From Bacteroidales bacterium (GTDB taxonomy: Bacteria; Bacteroidota; Bacteroidia; Bacteroidales; UBA7960): a stretch of 20,736 nucleotides of DNA. How positions within the stretch are numbered: the first letter of the stretch is position 1; every line of letters begins with the position of its first letter. The stretch spans positions 1 to 20,736 of the forward strand of contig SKTQ01000081.1 of NCBI GenBank assembly GCA_007122505.1. The letters run 5' to 3'. This document shows positions 7,452-14,469 of the stretch, piece after piece. The notes below the pieces were generated by a model that saw only the letters and a list, made by a program, of their open reading frames with translations, had not been told where the DNA came from and did no database searches. The translations under genes were made by a program, and so were the position numbers.

Positions 7452-8105
7452 ATGCAAGCAAACCATCAGCCGGCCCGTGAAGTAGCTCAATATCTTTTGC
7501 AAATTAACGCAATAAAACTGAATGTTAAAAATCCTTTTACCTGGGTTTCCGGATTACGTTCACCGATCTATTGCGACAATCGCAGGATATTGTCTTTTCC
7601 CGGGGTTCGGAAAAAGGTTGCTCATGGTTTGGCAGATCTGATCCGGTCAACCTGTCCTGATGTTGGTTTGATTGCCGGAGTTGCTACCGGAGCTATTGCC
7701 CACGGAGCACTCGTGGCCGATATCCTGGAGCTGCCTTTTGTTTATGTCAGGAGTGCCCCAAAAACCCATGGTTTGGCATCGCAGGTAGAGGGGCATGCAG
7801 AACCGGGAATGAAAACGGTTGTTGTGGAAGACCTCATATCGACCGGGCAAAGCAGTGCATCAGCGGTGATGGCCCTTCGTGACGCAGGCCTTGCAGTTTG
7901 CGGGATGGTGGCAATTTTTACTTATGGTTTGGACAAGGCCGATGAGAATCTTGGCCGCATATCCTGTCCGTTTCAAACCTTGAGCAATTATAAGGCATTG
8001 CTGGATATGCTGCTGATGGAAAATAAAATTTCCGACGCGGAGTATAGCACCCTGAAGGAATGGAGAAGTGACCCGCAGGGGTGGTCTGATCGTTTTAATC
8101 AATAA
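7452..8105 (+). CDS. pyrE: Orotate phosphoribosyltransferase
   Basis: 217 residues. The enzyme joins orotate to PRPP to make orotidine 5'-monophosphate in pyrimidine synthesis. WVSGLRSPIYCDNR near the N-terminus is the substrate-binding segment of the family. VYVRSAPKTHGLASQVEG (98-114) contains the flexible loop region, and the PRPP-binding motif VVVEDLISTGQSS is at 123-135. Length fits (about 210). ATG 7452 follows the predicted promoter; a TTG at 7410 would put the start inside the -7 box. An SRPBCC gene follows after eight bases, so the two are probably one transcript, an arrangement I recognise from other Bacteroidota. Confidence 0.95.
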   Translation: MQANHQPAREVAQYLLQINAIKLNVKNPFTWVSGLRSPIYCDNRRILSFPGVRKKVAHGLADLIRSTCPDVGLIAGVATGAIAHGALVADILELPFVYVRSAPKTHGLASQVEGHAEPGMKTVVVEDLISTGQSSASAVMALRDAGLAVCGMVAIFTYGLDKADENLGRISCPFQTLSNYKALLDMLLMENKISDAEYSTLKEWRSDPQGWSDRFNQ

Positions 8106-8113
8106 AACCAAGA

Positions 8114-8515
8114 ATGGCAACTTTCCAAAAACAAGATATCCCCGTAAACACAAACTGTGAAACGGTGTTCGAATTTTTAGGCGATTTCCGCAATTTTGAG
8201 TCTCTGATGCCCGACCGGGTGACCAACTGGAAAGCCGATGAGTTAACCTGTTCATTTACCATCCAGGGGCTCTCCGACCTGTCTATGCGCATCGACGGAA
8301 AATATCCCTGCCGCAATATCCGCATTATTTCTGATGGCAAAAATCCGGTCGATTACAAACTTGACTATTATTTCCGGCCGGCCAAAGATCAGGCCTGCGA
8401 GGTTGACATTGTTTTTGATGTGAACCTGAATCCTTTCCTGAAAAACATTGCCTCAGGGCCTTTGCAACACTTTGTGGACATGCTGGCCGAAAAACTGCAG
8501 GAAAAATACCAATAG
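8114..8515 (+). CDS. SRPBCC (START/Bet v 1-like) family protein
   Basis: 133 residues. The pattern is that of a small helix-grip protein: an opening strand (DIPVN), a helix with VFEFLGDFRNFESLMPDRV, then a run of alternating strands (LTCSFTIQGLSDLSMRI, RIISDG, DYKLDYYFRPA, ACEVDIVFDVNLN) and a closing amphipathic helix (IASGPLQHFVDMLAEKLQE). Such proteins hold a hydrophobic ligand or act as lipid- or polyketide-binding factors, but the ligand here is unknown. It follows pyrE by eight bases and ends before a hairpin shared with convergent birA. The fold call is fairly strong, the function is open. Confidence 0.85.
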   Translation: MATFQKQDIPVNTNCETVFEFLGDFRNFESLMPDRVTNWKADELTCSFTIQGLSDLSMRIDGKYPCRNIRIISDGKNPVDYKLDYYFRPAKDQACEVDIVFDVNLNPFLKNIASGPLQHFVDMLAEKLQEKYQ

Positions 8516-8540
8516 CGCTGATTATTTATGTGTGATAAGG

Positions 8541-8568
8541 ATGACTGGGGTATGTTGCATGCAGTCAT
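8541..8568. terminator. Hairpin between convergent SRPBCC gene and birA
   Basis: ATGACTG (8541-8547) and CAGTCAT (8562-8568) form a perfect 7-bp stem around a 14-base loop that can itself pair ATG with CAT. It lies between two convergent genes and touches the birA stop codon. There is no T run on either strand, so terminator activity is a guess from position. Confidence 0.3.
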
Positions 8569-9320
8569 TCAGCAAATGACCGCATATCAAACTGTATTTC
8601 TTTGATGTCGAATGCCTTGATTGAACCTTGCTGGTTTTCCAGCAGCAGCTTTCCGTTTTCATCCACACCCCTTACCGTAGCAATCATACTTTGCCCTTCT
8701 CTGATAAAGTGCATTTTATTTTGAAAACCCCAGAGGTGCCTTAAGTATTGCTGCCTGATATAGTCCATGTTTCCTGTTTGCAGCTTTTGGTAATGAAACA
8801 GTAGCTGTTTCATTACTTCGTCCAGACACGATCCCGCATCCCAATCCCCGCCTGTGAGCATTCTCAGAGATGCCGGATGGGGGATGTCATCCGGAAAGAC
8901 AGTTTGGTTAATATTGATGCCGATCCCAACCACTGTCCAGGATATTTCCTTGCCCATGATCCTGTTTTCTATCAGGGTGCCGGCGATTTTTCTGCCTTCA
9001 ACATAGATATCATTGGGCCATTTGATCACAAAATGGTGATCCTTGCACATCGCGGCAATTCCCGCCCTTAATGACACAGCAATGCATTGATTCAGAAGGA
9101 ACTGCAGTGATGGTTTAAGAAAAACCGGTTTCAGCAATACGGAAAACAACAGGTTTTCACCCGGCTTACTTTCCCATGTTGTATTTGCTTGCCCTCTCCC
9201 TTCGCTTTGCCAGCCGGCCTGCAAAACAGTGGCTTCTTCAGGGTGAATCTCCTGATCAATCATCCGCCATAGCTCCTTGTTGGTGGAGTCCGTTTTGTGA
9301 AGATATATTCGCTTTGGCAT
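8565..9320 (-). CDS. birA: Biotin--[acetyl-CoA-carboxylase] ligase, without DNA-binding domain
   Basis: 251 residues from ATG at 9320. The enzyme activates biotin with ATP and attaches it to the carboxyl carrier protein of acetyl-CoA carboxylase. The N-terminus begins directly with IYLHKTDSTNKEL, the biotin-ligase catalytic core, so the repressor-type helix-turn-helix of E. coli BirA is absent. The biotinyl-AMP loop is QSEGRGQANTTWES (38-51), the GRGQ form common in Bacteroidota instead of GRGRRGR. KWPNDIYVEGRKIAGTLIEN (100-119) carries the catalytic Lys and the KxAG motif; VVGIGININQ follows. The frame extends upstream to 9392, but a TAATTTTG box lies between those starts and 9320, so the later ATG is chosen. 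It diverges from rsfS. Confidence 0.94.
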   Translation of the reverse strand: MPKRIYLHKTDSTNKELWRMIDQEIHPEEATVLQAGWQSEGRGQANTTWESKPGENLLFSVLLKPVFLKPSLQFLLNQCIAVSLRAGIAAMCKDHHFVIKWPNDIYVEGRKIAGTLIENRIMGKEISWTVVGIGININQTVFPDDIPHPASLRMLTGGDWDAGSCLDEVMKQLLFHYQKLQTGNMDYIRQQYLRHLWGFQNKMHFIREGQSMIATVRGVDENGKLLLENQQGSIKAFDIKEIQFDMRSFAE

Positions 9321-9337
9321 AAACCGTGGTTTTATTA

Positions 9338-9345
9338 CAAAATTA
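9338..9345 (-). promoter_or_regulatory. Candidate -7 box for birA
   Basis: On the minus strand the sequence reads TAATTTTG, an exact TAnnTTTG match, about 18 bases before ATG 9320. A TTTG at 9372-9369 lies 23 bases further upstream. Its position rules against the two upstream in-frame starts. Confidence 0.4.
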
Positions 9346-9410
9346 GTTAAACACATCGTATTTTGAACCAAAACAACCTCTTTGTTGAACATAATGTGCT
9401 TAAAAATCCT

Positions 9411-9418
9411 TAATTTTG
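9411..9418 (+). promoter_or_regulatory. Candidate -7 box for rsfS operon
   Basis: TAATTTTG at 9411-9418 matches TAnnTTTG exactly and lies 23 bases before ATG 9442. The nearest TTTG is at 9381-9384, 26 bases upstream, so the -33 element is weak or absent. This would drive rsfS, ftsH and the genes after them. Confidence 0.45.
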
Positions 9419-9441
9419 CAGGAAAGTATAACGATTAACGA

Positions 9442-9834
9442 ATGACAGTTAAAAAACCGGAAAAAGACAGTTCGATTGTACTCCTTGAAGCCGTTGTGGA
9501 AGGGATACTGGAAAAAAAAGGGGAGGAGATCGTAAGTTTACATTTAGGCGAGATACGCTCCACAGTATGTGATTACTTTGTTATTTGTCATGGAAATTCA
9601 CGAACCCACACAACCGCTATTGCCGAGTCGGTTGAGGAGGTTGTGCGAAAGCTTTGTGGTGTTAAGCCTGCAAGGCGTGAAGGTTTTGTGAACGGGGAGT
9701 GGGTTTTGCTGGACTACCTGGATGTTGTGGTTCATGTTTTTCAACAACCTGTTCGCCGGTACTTTCAGTTGGAAGAGTTGTGGGCTGATGTCCCTTCAGA
9801 ACGGATCCGTGAATCTCTTCGGGAAACGTTGTAG
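9442..9834 (+). CDS. rsfS: Ribosomal silencing factor RsfS
   Basis: 130 residues of the RsfS/Iojap family. The protein binds ribosomal protein L14 on the large subunit and blocks joining with the small subunit when nutrients are short. Family features are the N-terminal helix (LLEAVVEGILEKKGEEIVSL), the strand VCDYFVICHGNSRTHTTAIAE, and the highly conserved EWVLLDYLDVVVHVFQ at 86-101. Length is usual (105-130). It is first in a run of six plus-strand genes with ftsH next, an order I know from Bacteroidota. Confidence 0.95.
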   Translation: MTVKKPEKDSSIVLLEAVVEGILEKKGEEIVSLHLGEIRSTVCDYFVICHGNSRTHTTAIAESVEEVVRKLCGVKPARREGFVNGEWVLLDYLDVVVHVFQQPVRRYFQLEELWADVPSERIRESLRETL

Positions 9835-9869
9835 TTAGTTATCTGAATGTTTTTTTAGTGAAAAAAGGA

Positions 9870-11984
9870 ATGACCAGAAAATATCGATCAATTATGGAGC
9901 AGGGCAATCGTCCTGATACACCAAGGGGTGGAGGTCAAAAGCCGGAGGGTAGTCAGCCTGACGGAAAACCCCGTTCCGGTGGCCCGCAGGGTACTCCCGG
10001 TGGCAAAAAGCCCCGTTTTAGTTTTTACTGGGTATATGCCATTGCAGCCATCGTGATCATTGCCCTCAATTTTTTCAACTGGGGTGGTGCCGCCGTTGAA
10101 ATATCCCAGATGCGTTTTGAAAACGAAATGCTTGTTTGGGATGAGACGGAAGGCACCGACATTGAAAAGCTAAAGATCATCAACCAGGAAACCGTTGAGG
10201 TTTTCATCAAGGAAGATCGTTTATACAAAGAGAAATATGATGATGTGGACACGGGTCGCGGCGTTGGCGAGACTTCGGGGCCGCATTATACCTTCCGTAT
10301 TGCTTCTGTTGAAAATTTCGAAAAGCTTGTGCGTGAAACGCAGGCGGAATGGCCGGTTGCCGATCGTTTTCCTGTGTATCCGGAAACGCGAAGGAGCTGG
10401 GGCACCGACATGCTGAGCTGGCTCTTGCCCATCGGACTTCTGATCGCTTTCTGGATCTTCATCATGCGCAGGATGGCCTCCGGCGGTGGACCCGGTGGGC
10501 AGATGTTTAATATCGGTAAATCGAAGGCAACACTATTTGACAAGGACACCCATGTCTCCATCGATTTTAACCACGTTGCCGGTCTGGAGGAAGCAAAGGT
10601 TGAGCTGATGGAGATCGTGGACTTTCTGAAAAATCCTCAAAAATATACAGACCTGGGCGGGAAAATTCCCAAAGGCGCTTTGCTTGTAGGCCCTCCCGGT
10701 ACCGGAAAAACCCTGCTTGCAAAAGCAGTAGCCGGCCAGGCCCAGGTACCTTTCTTCTCGCTGAGCGGTTCCGACTTTGTGGAGATGTTTGTGGGAGTTG
10801 GTGCCTCAAGGGTGCGAGACCTGTTTAAGCAGGCCAAAGAAAAAGCACCGTGTATCATTTTTATTGATGAGATAGATGCCATTGGCCGTGCCCGTGGAAA
10901 GAATCCAGTAACCGGAGCCAATGATGAAAGGGAGAATACCCTGAATCAGCTGCTGGCGGAAATGGATGGTTTTGGCAGCAACCTGGGCGTCATTATTCTG
11001 GCCGCCACCAACCGGGCCGATATCCTCGACAGGGCGTTGATGCGTGCCGGCCGCTTCGACAGGCAGATCCATGTGGAAATGCCCGACCTCACCGAAAGAG
11101 AGGCCATTTTTAAAGTGCACATGAAGCCCATCAAACTGGAGAAGGATGTGAACCCCGAATTCCTTGCAAAACAAACACCGGGTTTCTCCGGTGCCGACAT
11201 AGCCAACGTTTGCAACGAAGCAGCTCTGATAGCGGCACGCAGGGATAAAAAGGTAGTTGACAGGCAGGATTTCCTCGATGCCATCGACCGCATCATCGGC
11301 GGACTGGAAAAAAGAAACAAGATCATTTCACCCTCCGAGAAGAAAGTGATCGCCTACCACGAATCGGGACATGCTGCCGTAAGCTGGTTGCTGGAACATG
11401 CCCATCCGCTTGTGAAGGTTACCATCGTACCACGGGGCAAAGCACTGGGTGCTGCATGGTATCTCCCCGAAGAAAGACAGATTACCAACTTAGACCAGAT
11501 GATGGACGAAATTACCAGCATGCTCGGTGGTCGCGCCGCCGAAGAGATTATCTTCGGAAAAGTATCTACCGGAGCGCTCAATGACCTGGAAAAAGTGACC
11601 AAACAGGCATATGCGATGGTTGTTTACTTTGGGCTGAGCAAAAAGATAGGAAATATCAGCTACTACGACTCCAGCGGTCAGAACGAATACACATTTACCA
11701 AACCCTATTCTGAAAAAACCGCACAGGTCATTGATGAAGAAGTTAGCGCACTTATTGAAAAAGCATACCACCGGGCTAAAACACTTCTCCTGGAAAACAA
11801 AGAAAAACTGATCCAGCTTGGTGATCATCTTCTGGAGAAGGAGGTGATTTTCAGAGAAGATCTGGAAAAGGTCTTCGGAGAACGACCATTTCCCGATCCC
11901 GAGCGGCCGAAGGAAAAGGAGTTCGCCGTTGGAAATGCAGTTGCATCCAAAGAGGATCCGGCCTCAAAAAGTACATCAAGCTGA
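9870..11984 (+). CDS. ftsH: ATP-dependent zinc metalloprotease FtsH
   Basis: 704 residues from ATG 9870. Membrane-bound AAA+ protease that degrades misfolded membrane proteins and short-lived regulators. The first ~45 residues are rich in Gly, Pro and Lys; a membrane helix (FYWVYAIAAIVIIALNFF) is followed by a periplasmic domain and a second helix (LLPIGLLIAFWIFIMRR). Walker A GPPGTGKT is at 274-281, Walker B is IIFIDEID around 330, the second region of homology reads ATNRADILDRALMRAGRFDR, and the zinc site HESGH is at 497-501 with the third ligand Asp in ALNDLEKVT. The frame also allows GTG 9858 and ATG 9894; I chose 9870, but the start is uncertain by a dozen residues. Length is slightly above the E. 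coli enzyme because of both tails. Confidence 0.97.
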   Translation: MTRKYRSIMEQGNRPDTPRGGGQKPEGSQPDGKPRSGGPQGTPGGKKPRFSFYWVYAIAAIVIIALNFFNWGGAAVEISQMRFENEMLVWDETEGTDIEKLKIINQETVEVFIKEDRLYKEKYDDVDTGRGVGETSGPHYTFRIASVENFEKLVRETQAEWPVADRFPVYPETRRSWGTDMLSWLLPIGLLIAFWIFIMRRMASGGGPGGQMFNIGKSKATLFDKDTHVSIDFNHVAGLEEAKVELMEIVDFLKNPQKYTDLGGKIPKGALLVGPPGTGKTLLAKAVAGQAQVPFFSLSGSDFVEMFVGVGASRVRDLFKQAKEKAPCIIFIDEIDAIGRARGKNPVTGANDERENTLNQLLAEMDGFGSNLGVIILAATNRADILDRALMRAGRFDRQIHVEMPDLTEREAIFKVHMKPIKLEKDVNPEFLAKQTPGFSGADIANVCNEAALIAARRDKKVVDRQDFLDAIDRIIGGLEKRNKIISPSEKKVIAYHESGHAAVSWLLEHAHPLVKVTIVPRGKALGAAWYLPEERQITNLDQMMDEITSMLGGRAAEEIIFGKVSTGALNDLEKVTKQAYAMVVYFGLSKKIGNISYYDSSGQNEYTFTKPYSEKTAQVIDEEVSALIEKAYHRAKTLLLENKEKLIQLGDHLLEKEVIFREDLEKVFGERPFPDPERPKEKEFAVGNAVASKEDPASKSTSS

Positions 11985-11991
11985 AAACTTC

Positions 11992-12648
11992 ATGAAGGAA
12001 AGTACGTCCAGGGAAAAAGTGTTGAAAAAGGTCAGGGATGCGCTGGTTAACAATTTGCCTGAGCCTTTCCCGGATACCGATATGGAGGGTTCAGTCTTTC
12101 ATGTCCCTGAGCATATTTTCAGGGAAGAGATCTTTGCTTCTGCATTTAAATCCAATGGCGGCCACTTTGTATTCTCATCGGATATTCATGAAATGGCTGA
12201 GAATATTCGGGCACTTCTCACAGAGAAAAAGATCAACCGGCTATATTGCAGCGAAGGGTTTTTAATGGATTTGCTGGAAGCCATTCAATTCCCCTTCGAA
12301 CAGGATCCAATGCAGTTGCACTTGTGTGATGCGGCCCTGACCGCTTGTGAAGTCCTGGTTGCCCGTCATGGATGTGTTGTTTTGAGTAGCCGTCAGCAAA
12401 GCGGCCGAAGAAGCATACCCGCAGCACCCATTCACATGGTGGTGGCGTCCAGCATGCAAATTGTGGATGACATTGACGATGCCATGCGGTCGCTGGAAAC
12501 AAAATACGGCGAAAAATCTCCTTCTTTCATTACCTTTGTAAGCGGCCCAAGCCGAACCGCTGATATTGAGAAGACCCTGGTGTTTGGAGCCCATGGGCCA
12601 GCAGAAATGTATCTGTTCCTTTATGATCCTGTGAAAGCAAACGATTGA
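11992..12648 (+). CDS. LUD-domain (LutC/YkgG-like) protein
   Basis: 218 residues. The C-terminal half carries the LUD signature FVSGPSRTADIEKTLVFGAHGP at about 182-202 in two blocks (SGPSRTADIE, GAHGP), and the middle has the usual segment DAALTACEVLVARHGCVVL. In B. subtilis the related LutC acts with LutA and LutB in lactate oxidation. Here lutA and lutB are absent and the gene sits between ftsH and DUF2007, so lactate use is not supported by context. No cysteine cluster for iron-sulfur centres is present. ATG 11992 lies eight bases after the ftsH stop; the open frame continues upstream within ftsH and is ignored. The call as LUD protein is firm, its job unknown. Confidence 0.88.
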   Translation: MKESTSREKVLKKVRDALVNNLPEPFPDTDMEGSVFHVPEHIFREEIFASAFKSNGGHFVFSSDIHEMAENIRALLTEKKINRLYCSEGFLMDLLEAIQFPFEQDPMQLHLCDAALTACEVLVARHGCVVLSSRQQSGRRSIPAAPIHMVVASSMQIVDDIDDAMRSLETKYGEKSPSFITFVSGPSRTADIEKTLVFGAHGPAEMYLFLYDPVKAND

Positions 12649-12654
12649 AGCAAA

Positions 12655-12858
12655 ATGGAAGAAAATTGGAGAAAAATTTACAGCAACACATACGAATATA
12701 AGGTAAAAATTGTACAAGCTGTTCTGAAGGATAATGAGATAACCAGTGTTGTTATGAACAAGAAGGACTCAGCCTATTTGCATGGTGAAATTGAACTGTA
12801 TGTGCATGCCGATGATGTATTGAAAGCCAAACAAATCATCAAAAAAGAATCGTTGTGA
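12655..12858 (+). CDS. DUF2007 family small protein
   Basis: 67 residues. The layout, a strand, helix and strand (KIYSNTYEYKVKIVQAVLKD), a central VVMNKKDSAYLHGEIELYV and a final helix (ADDVLKAKQIIKKE), fits DUF2007, small alpha-beta proteins described as putative signal-transducing proteins with PII-like fold. No ligand residues can be assigned. It starts six bases after the LUD stop, and its TGA overlaps the GTG start of cdsA (GTGA), so it is translationally coupled to phospholipid synthesis. Confidence 0.82.
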   Translation: MEENWRKIYSNTYEYKVKIVQAVLKDNEITSVVMNKKDSAYLHGEIELYVHADDVLKAKQIIKKESL

Positions 12859-13673
12859 GCAACCTGGTCACAAGAACCGTAACAGGCGTTGTGCTTGTGG
12901 TTTTGGTGATCGCGGCCACCATAACCGACCAGCACCTCTTTGTCTTGTTGTTTATGGTATTTACCATCGTAGGGCTATGGGAATTTTACACGCTGGTTGA
13001 GAAAGCGGGCGTTTGTCCTAATAAGTCAGCAGGTTTGCTGGCCGGCATGGTACTGTTTATTACCAATGCAATGGTTGCCATGAACATGATGGACATAGAA
13101 TGGCTTTTGATCAACTTTGTTTCTATCTTTCTGATCTTCCTGTTCGAATTGTACCGCAATGATCCAAACCCGTTCACAAATATCGCTTTCACTTTCTTTG
13201 GTTTGCTATATGTGGCCGTTCCGTTTTCGATTCTGAATTATTTTCCAAACCCGGGCTTTATACCCGGAGTTTATCATTCGAGTCTTTTGTTGGGTTTTTT
13301 CTTTTTGGTGTGGATAAACGATACGGGTGCTTTTTTGATAGGTTCTGCCATCGGCAGACGCAGTCTTTTTGAACGTGTTTCACCGAAAAAAACCTGGGAA
13401 GGAGCCATTGGAGGTGCAATATTTTCTTTGATAGCTGCATTCATCATTTCTCATTATTATGTGCACCTCTCCACACAAGATTGGTTCATTATCGCACTGA
13501 TCGTGATCATTTTCGGGTCTTACGGCGACTTGTTCGAGTCAATGTTCAAAAGAAGCATTGATGCAAAAGACAGTGGTACGATCTTGCCTGGTCATGGCGG
13601 CGTGCTGGATCGTTTTGACAGTGTTTTGATGGCAGCACCCTTTGTGTTTGTCTATCTTTTGATGAGTTACTGA
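12855..13673 (+). CDS. cdsA: Phosphatidate cytidylyltransferase
   Basis: 272 residues, a polytopic membrane enzyme that makes CDP-diacylglycerol from phosphatidate and CTP, the entry to all phospholipids. There are about seven or eight hydrophobic segments. The CDS signature is complete at 229-255: SMFKRSIDAKDSG, then a Leu-Pro, HGG, LDRFD, with the two conserved Asp residues. VWINDTGAFLIG and SPKKTWEGAIGG are further family motifs. It starts at GTG 12855, overlapping the DUF2007 stop by four bases; no ATG fits as well. psd follows 101 bases later, so precursor and head-group steps are neighbours. Confidence 0.95.
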   Translation: MSNLVTRTVTGVVLVVLVIAATITDQHLFVLLFMVFTIVGLWEFYTLVEKAGVCPNKSAGLLAGMVLFITNAMVAMNMMDIEWLLINFVSIFLIFLFELYRNDPNPFTNIAFTFFGLLYVAVPFSILNYFPNPGFIPGVYHSSLLLGFFFLVWINDTGAFLIGSAIGRRSLFERVSPKKTWEGAIGGAIFSLIAAFIISHYYVHLSTQDWFIIALIVIIFGSYGDLFESMFKRSIDAKDSGTILPGHGGVLDRFDSVLMAAPFVFVYLLMSY

Positions 13674-13761
13674 TACGTTTAAGTCGGGTTTCCACCCCCT
13701 GCCAAGGTATCAGATGTTTTGGTTCGGGCTGCACAAAAACGGCCGGAAGCTTTTTATTGGT

Positions 13762-13769
13762 TAACTTTG
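13762..13769 (+). promoter_or_regulatory. Candidate -7 box for psd
   Basis: TAACTTTG at 13762-13769 matches TAnnTTTG exactly and ends five bases before ATG 13775, so a transcript from it would start at or next to the start codon. No TTTG sits at the usual distance upstream. The gene may also be read from cdsA. Confidence 0.35.
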
Positions 13770-13774
13770 CATAT

Positions 13775-14452
13775 ATGATCATACATAGGGAAGGAAAAAG
13801 GATTATTTACGTAGCGGCCATACTGGTGCTGTTACTGGCCACAATTTCTTACAGGCTTTTCCCGCCTGCACATTGGGGATTGTATGTCATTTATGGTAGT
13901 CTGGTGCTGTTGATGCTGTGGGTCGTCTGGTTTTTTCGTTCACCTGACAGGGACCTGACAAAAAAACCTGATGCTTTCATAAGTCCTGCCGACGGGAAGG
14001 TGGTGATTGCACATGAGGTGGAAGAAAAAGAGGTGTTCGGATGCAGGATGCGGCAGATATCCATTTTTATGTCGCCCTTCAATGTGCACCTTAACCGCAT
14101 ACCAACCGACGGAAGGATATCTCAATACCGCTACCATCCCGGGAAATACCTGGTGGCATGGCATCCAAAATCAAGCCGCCTGAACGAAAGGAATACCATC
14201 GTGGTTGAAACAGACGGTGGAACACGTTACATGGTCAGACAAATTGCAGGTGTTGTGGCAAGGCGTATTGTATGCTATTGTCATGAAGGGAAAGAGGTCA
14301 AACAGGGTGATGAGTTGGGTTTCATTAAATTCGGATCGCGGGTCGATCTTTTCCTTCCCCTGGATGCAAGGGTGCACGTGAAAGCCGGCGACAAGGTCAA
14401 AGGAGGAGTATCCACCCTGGCGAGCTTTTCAGAAGACACTCCCCAATCATAG
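13775..14452 (+). CDS. psd: Phosphatidylserine decarboxylase proenzyme, short form
   Basis: 225 residues. It decarboxylates phosphatidylserine to phosphatidylethanolamine at the inner membrane. Two hydrophobic segments at the N-terminus (IIYVAAILVLLLATI; LYVIYGSLVLLMLWVVWF) anchor it. FFRSPDR, then SPADGKVV and the FMSPFNVHLNRIP segment are typical of the short archaeal-type Psd. The self-cleavage site is KFGSRVDLFLP, with cleavage expected between Gly187 and Ser188, which becomes the pyruvoyl group. The in-frame TTG at 13757 would add six residues but overlaps the -7 box, so ATG 13775 is chosen. The phosphatidylserine synthase that would supply its substrate is not in this window. Confidence 0.95.
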   Translation: MIIHREGKRIIYVAAILVLLLATISYRLFPPAHWGLYVIYGSLVLLMLWVVWFFRSPDRDLTKKPDAFISPADGKVVIAHEVEEKEVFGCRMRQISIFMSPFNVHLNRIPTDGRISQYRYHPGKYLVAWHPKSSRLNERNTIVVETDGGTRYMVRQIAGVVARRIVCYCHEGKEVKQGDELGFIKFGSRVDLFLPLDARVHVKAGDKVKGGVSTLASFSEDTPQS

Positions 14453-14469
14453 TTTGCAGCTGTTCTGCC

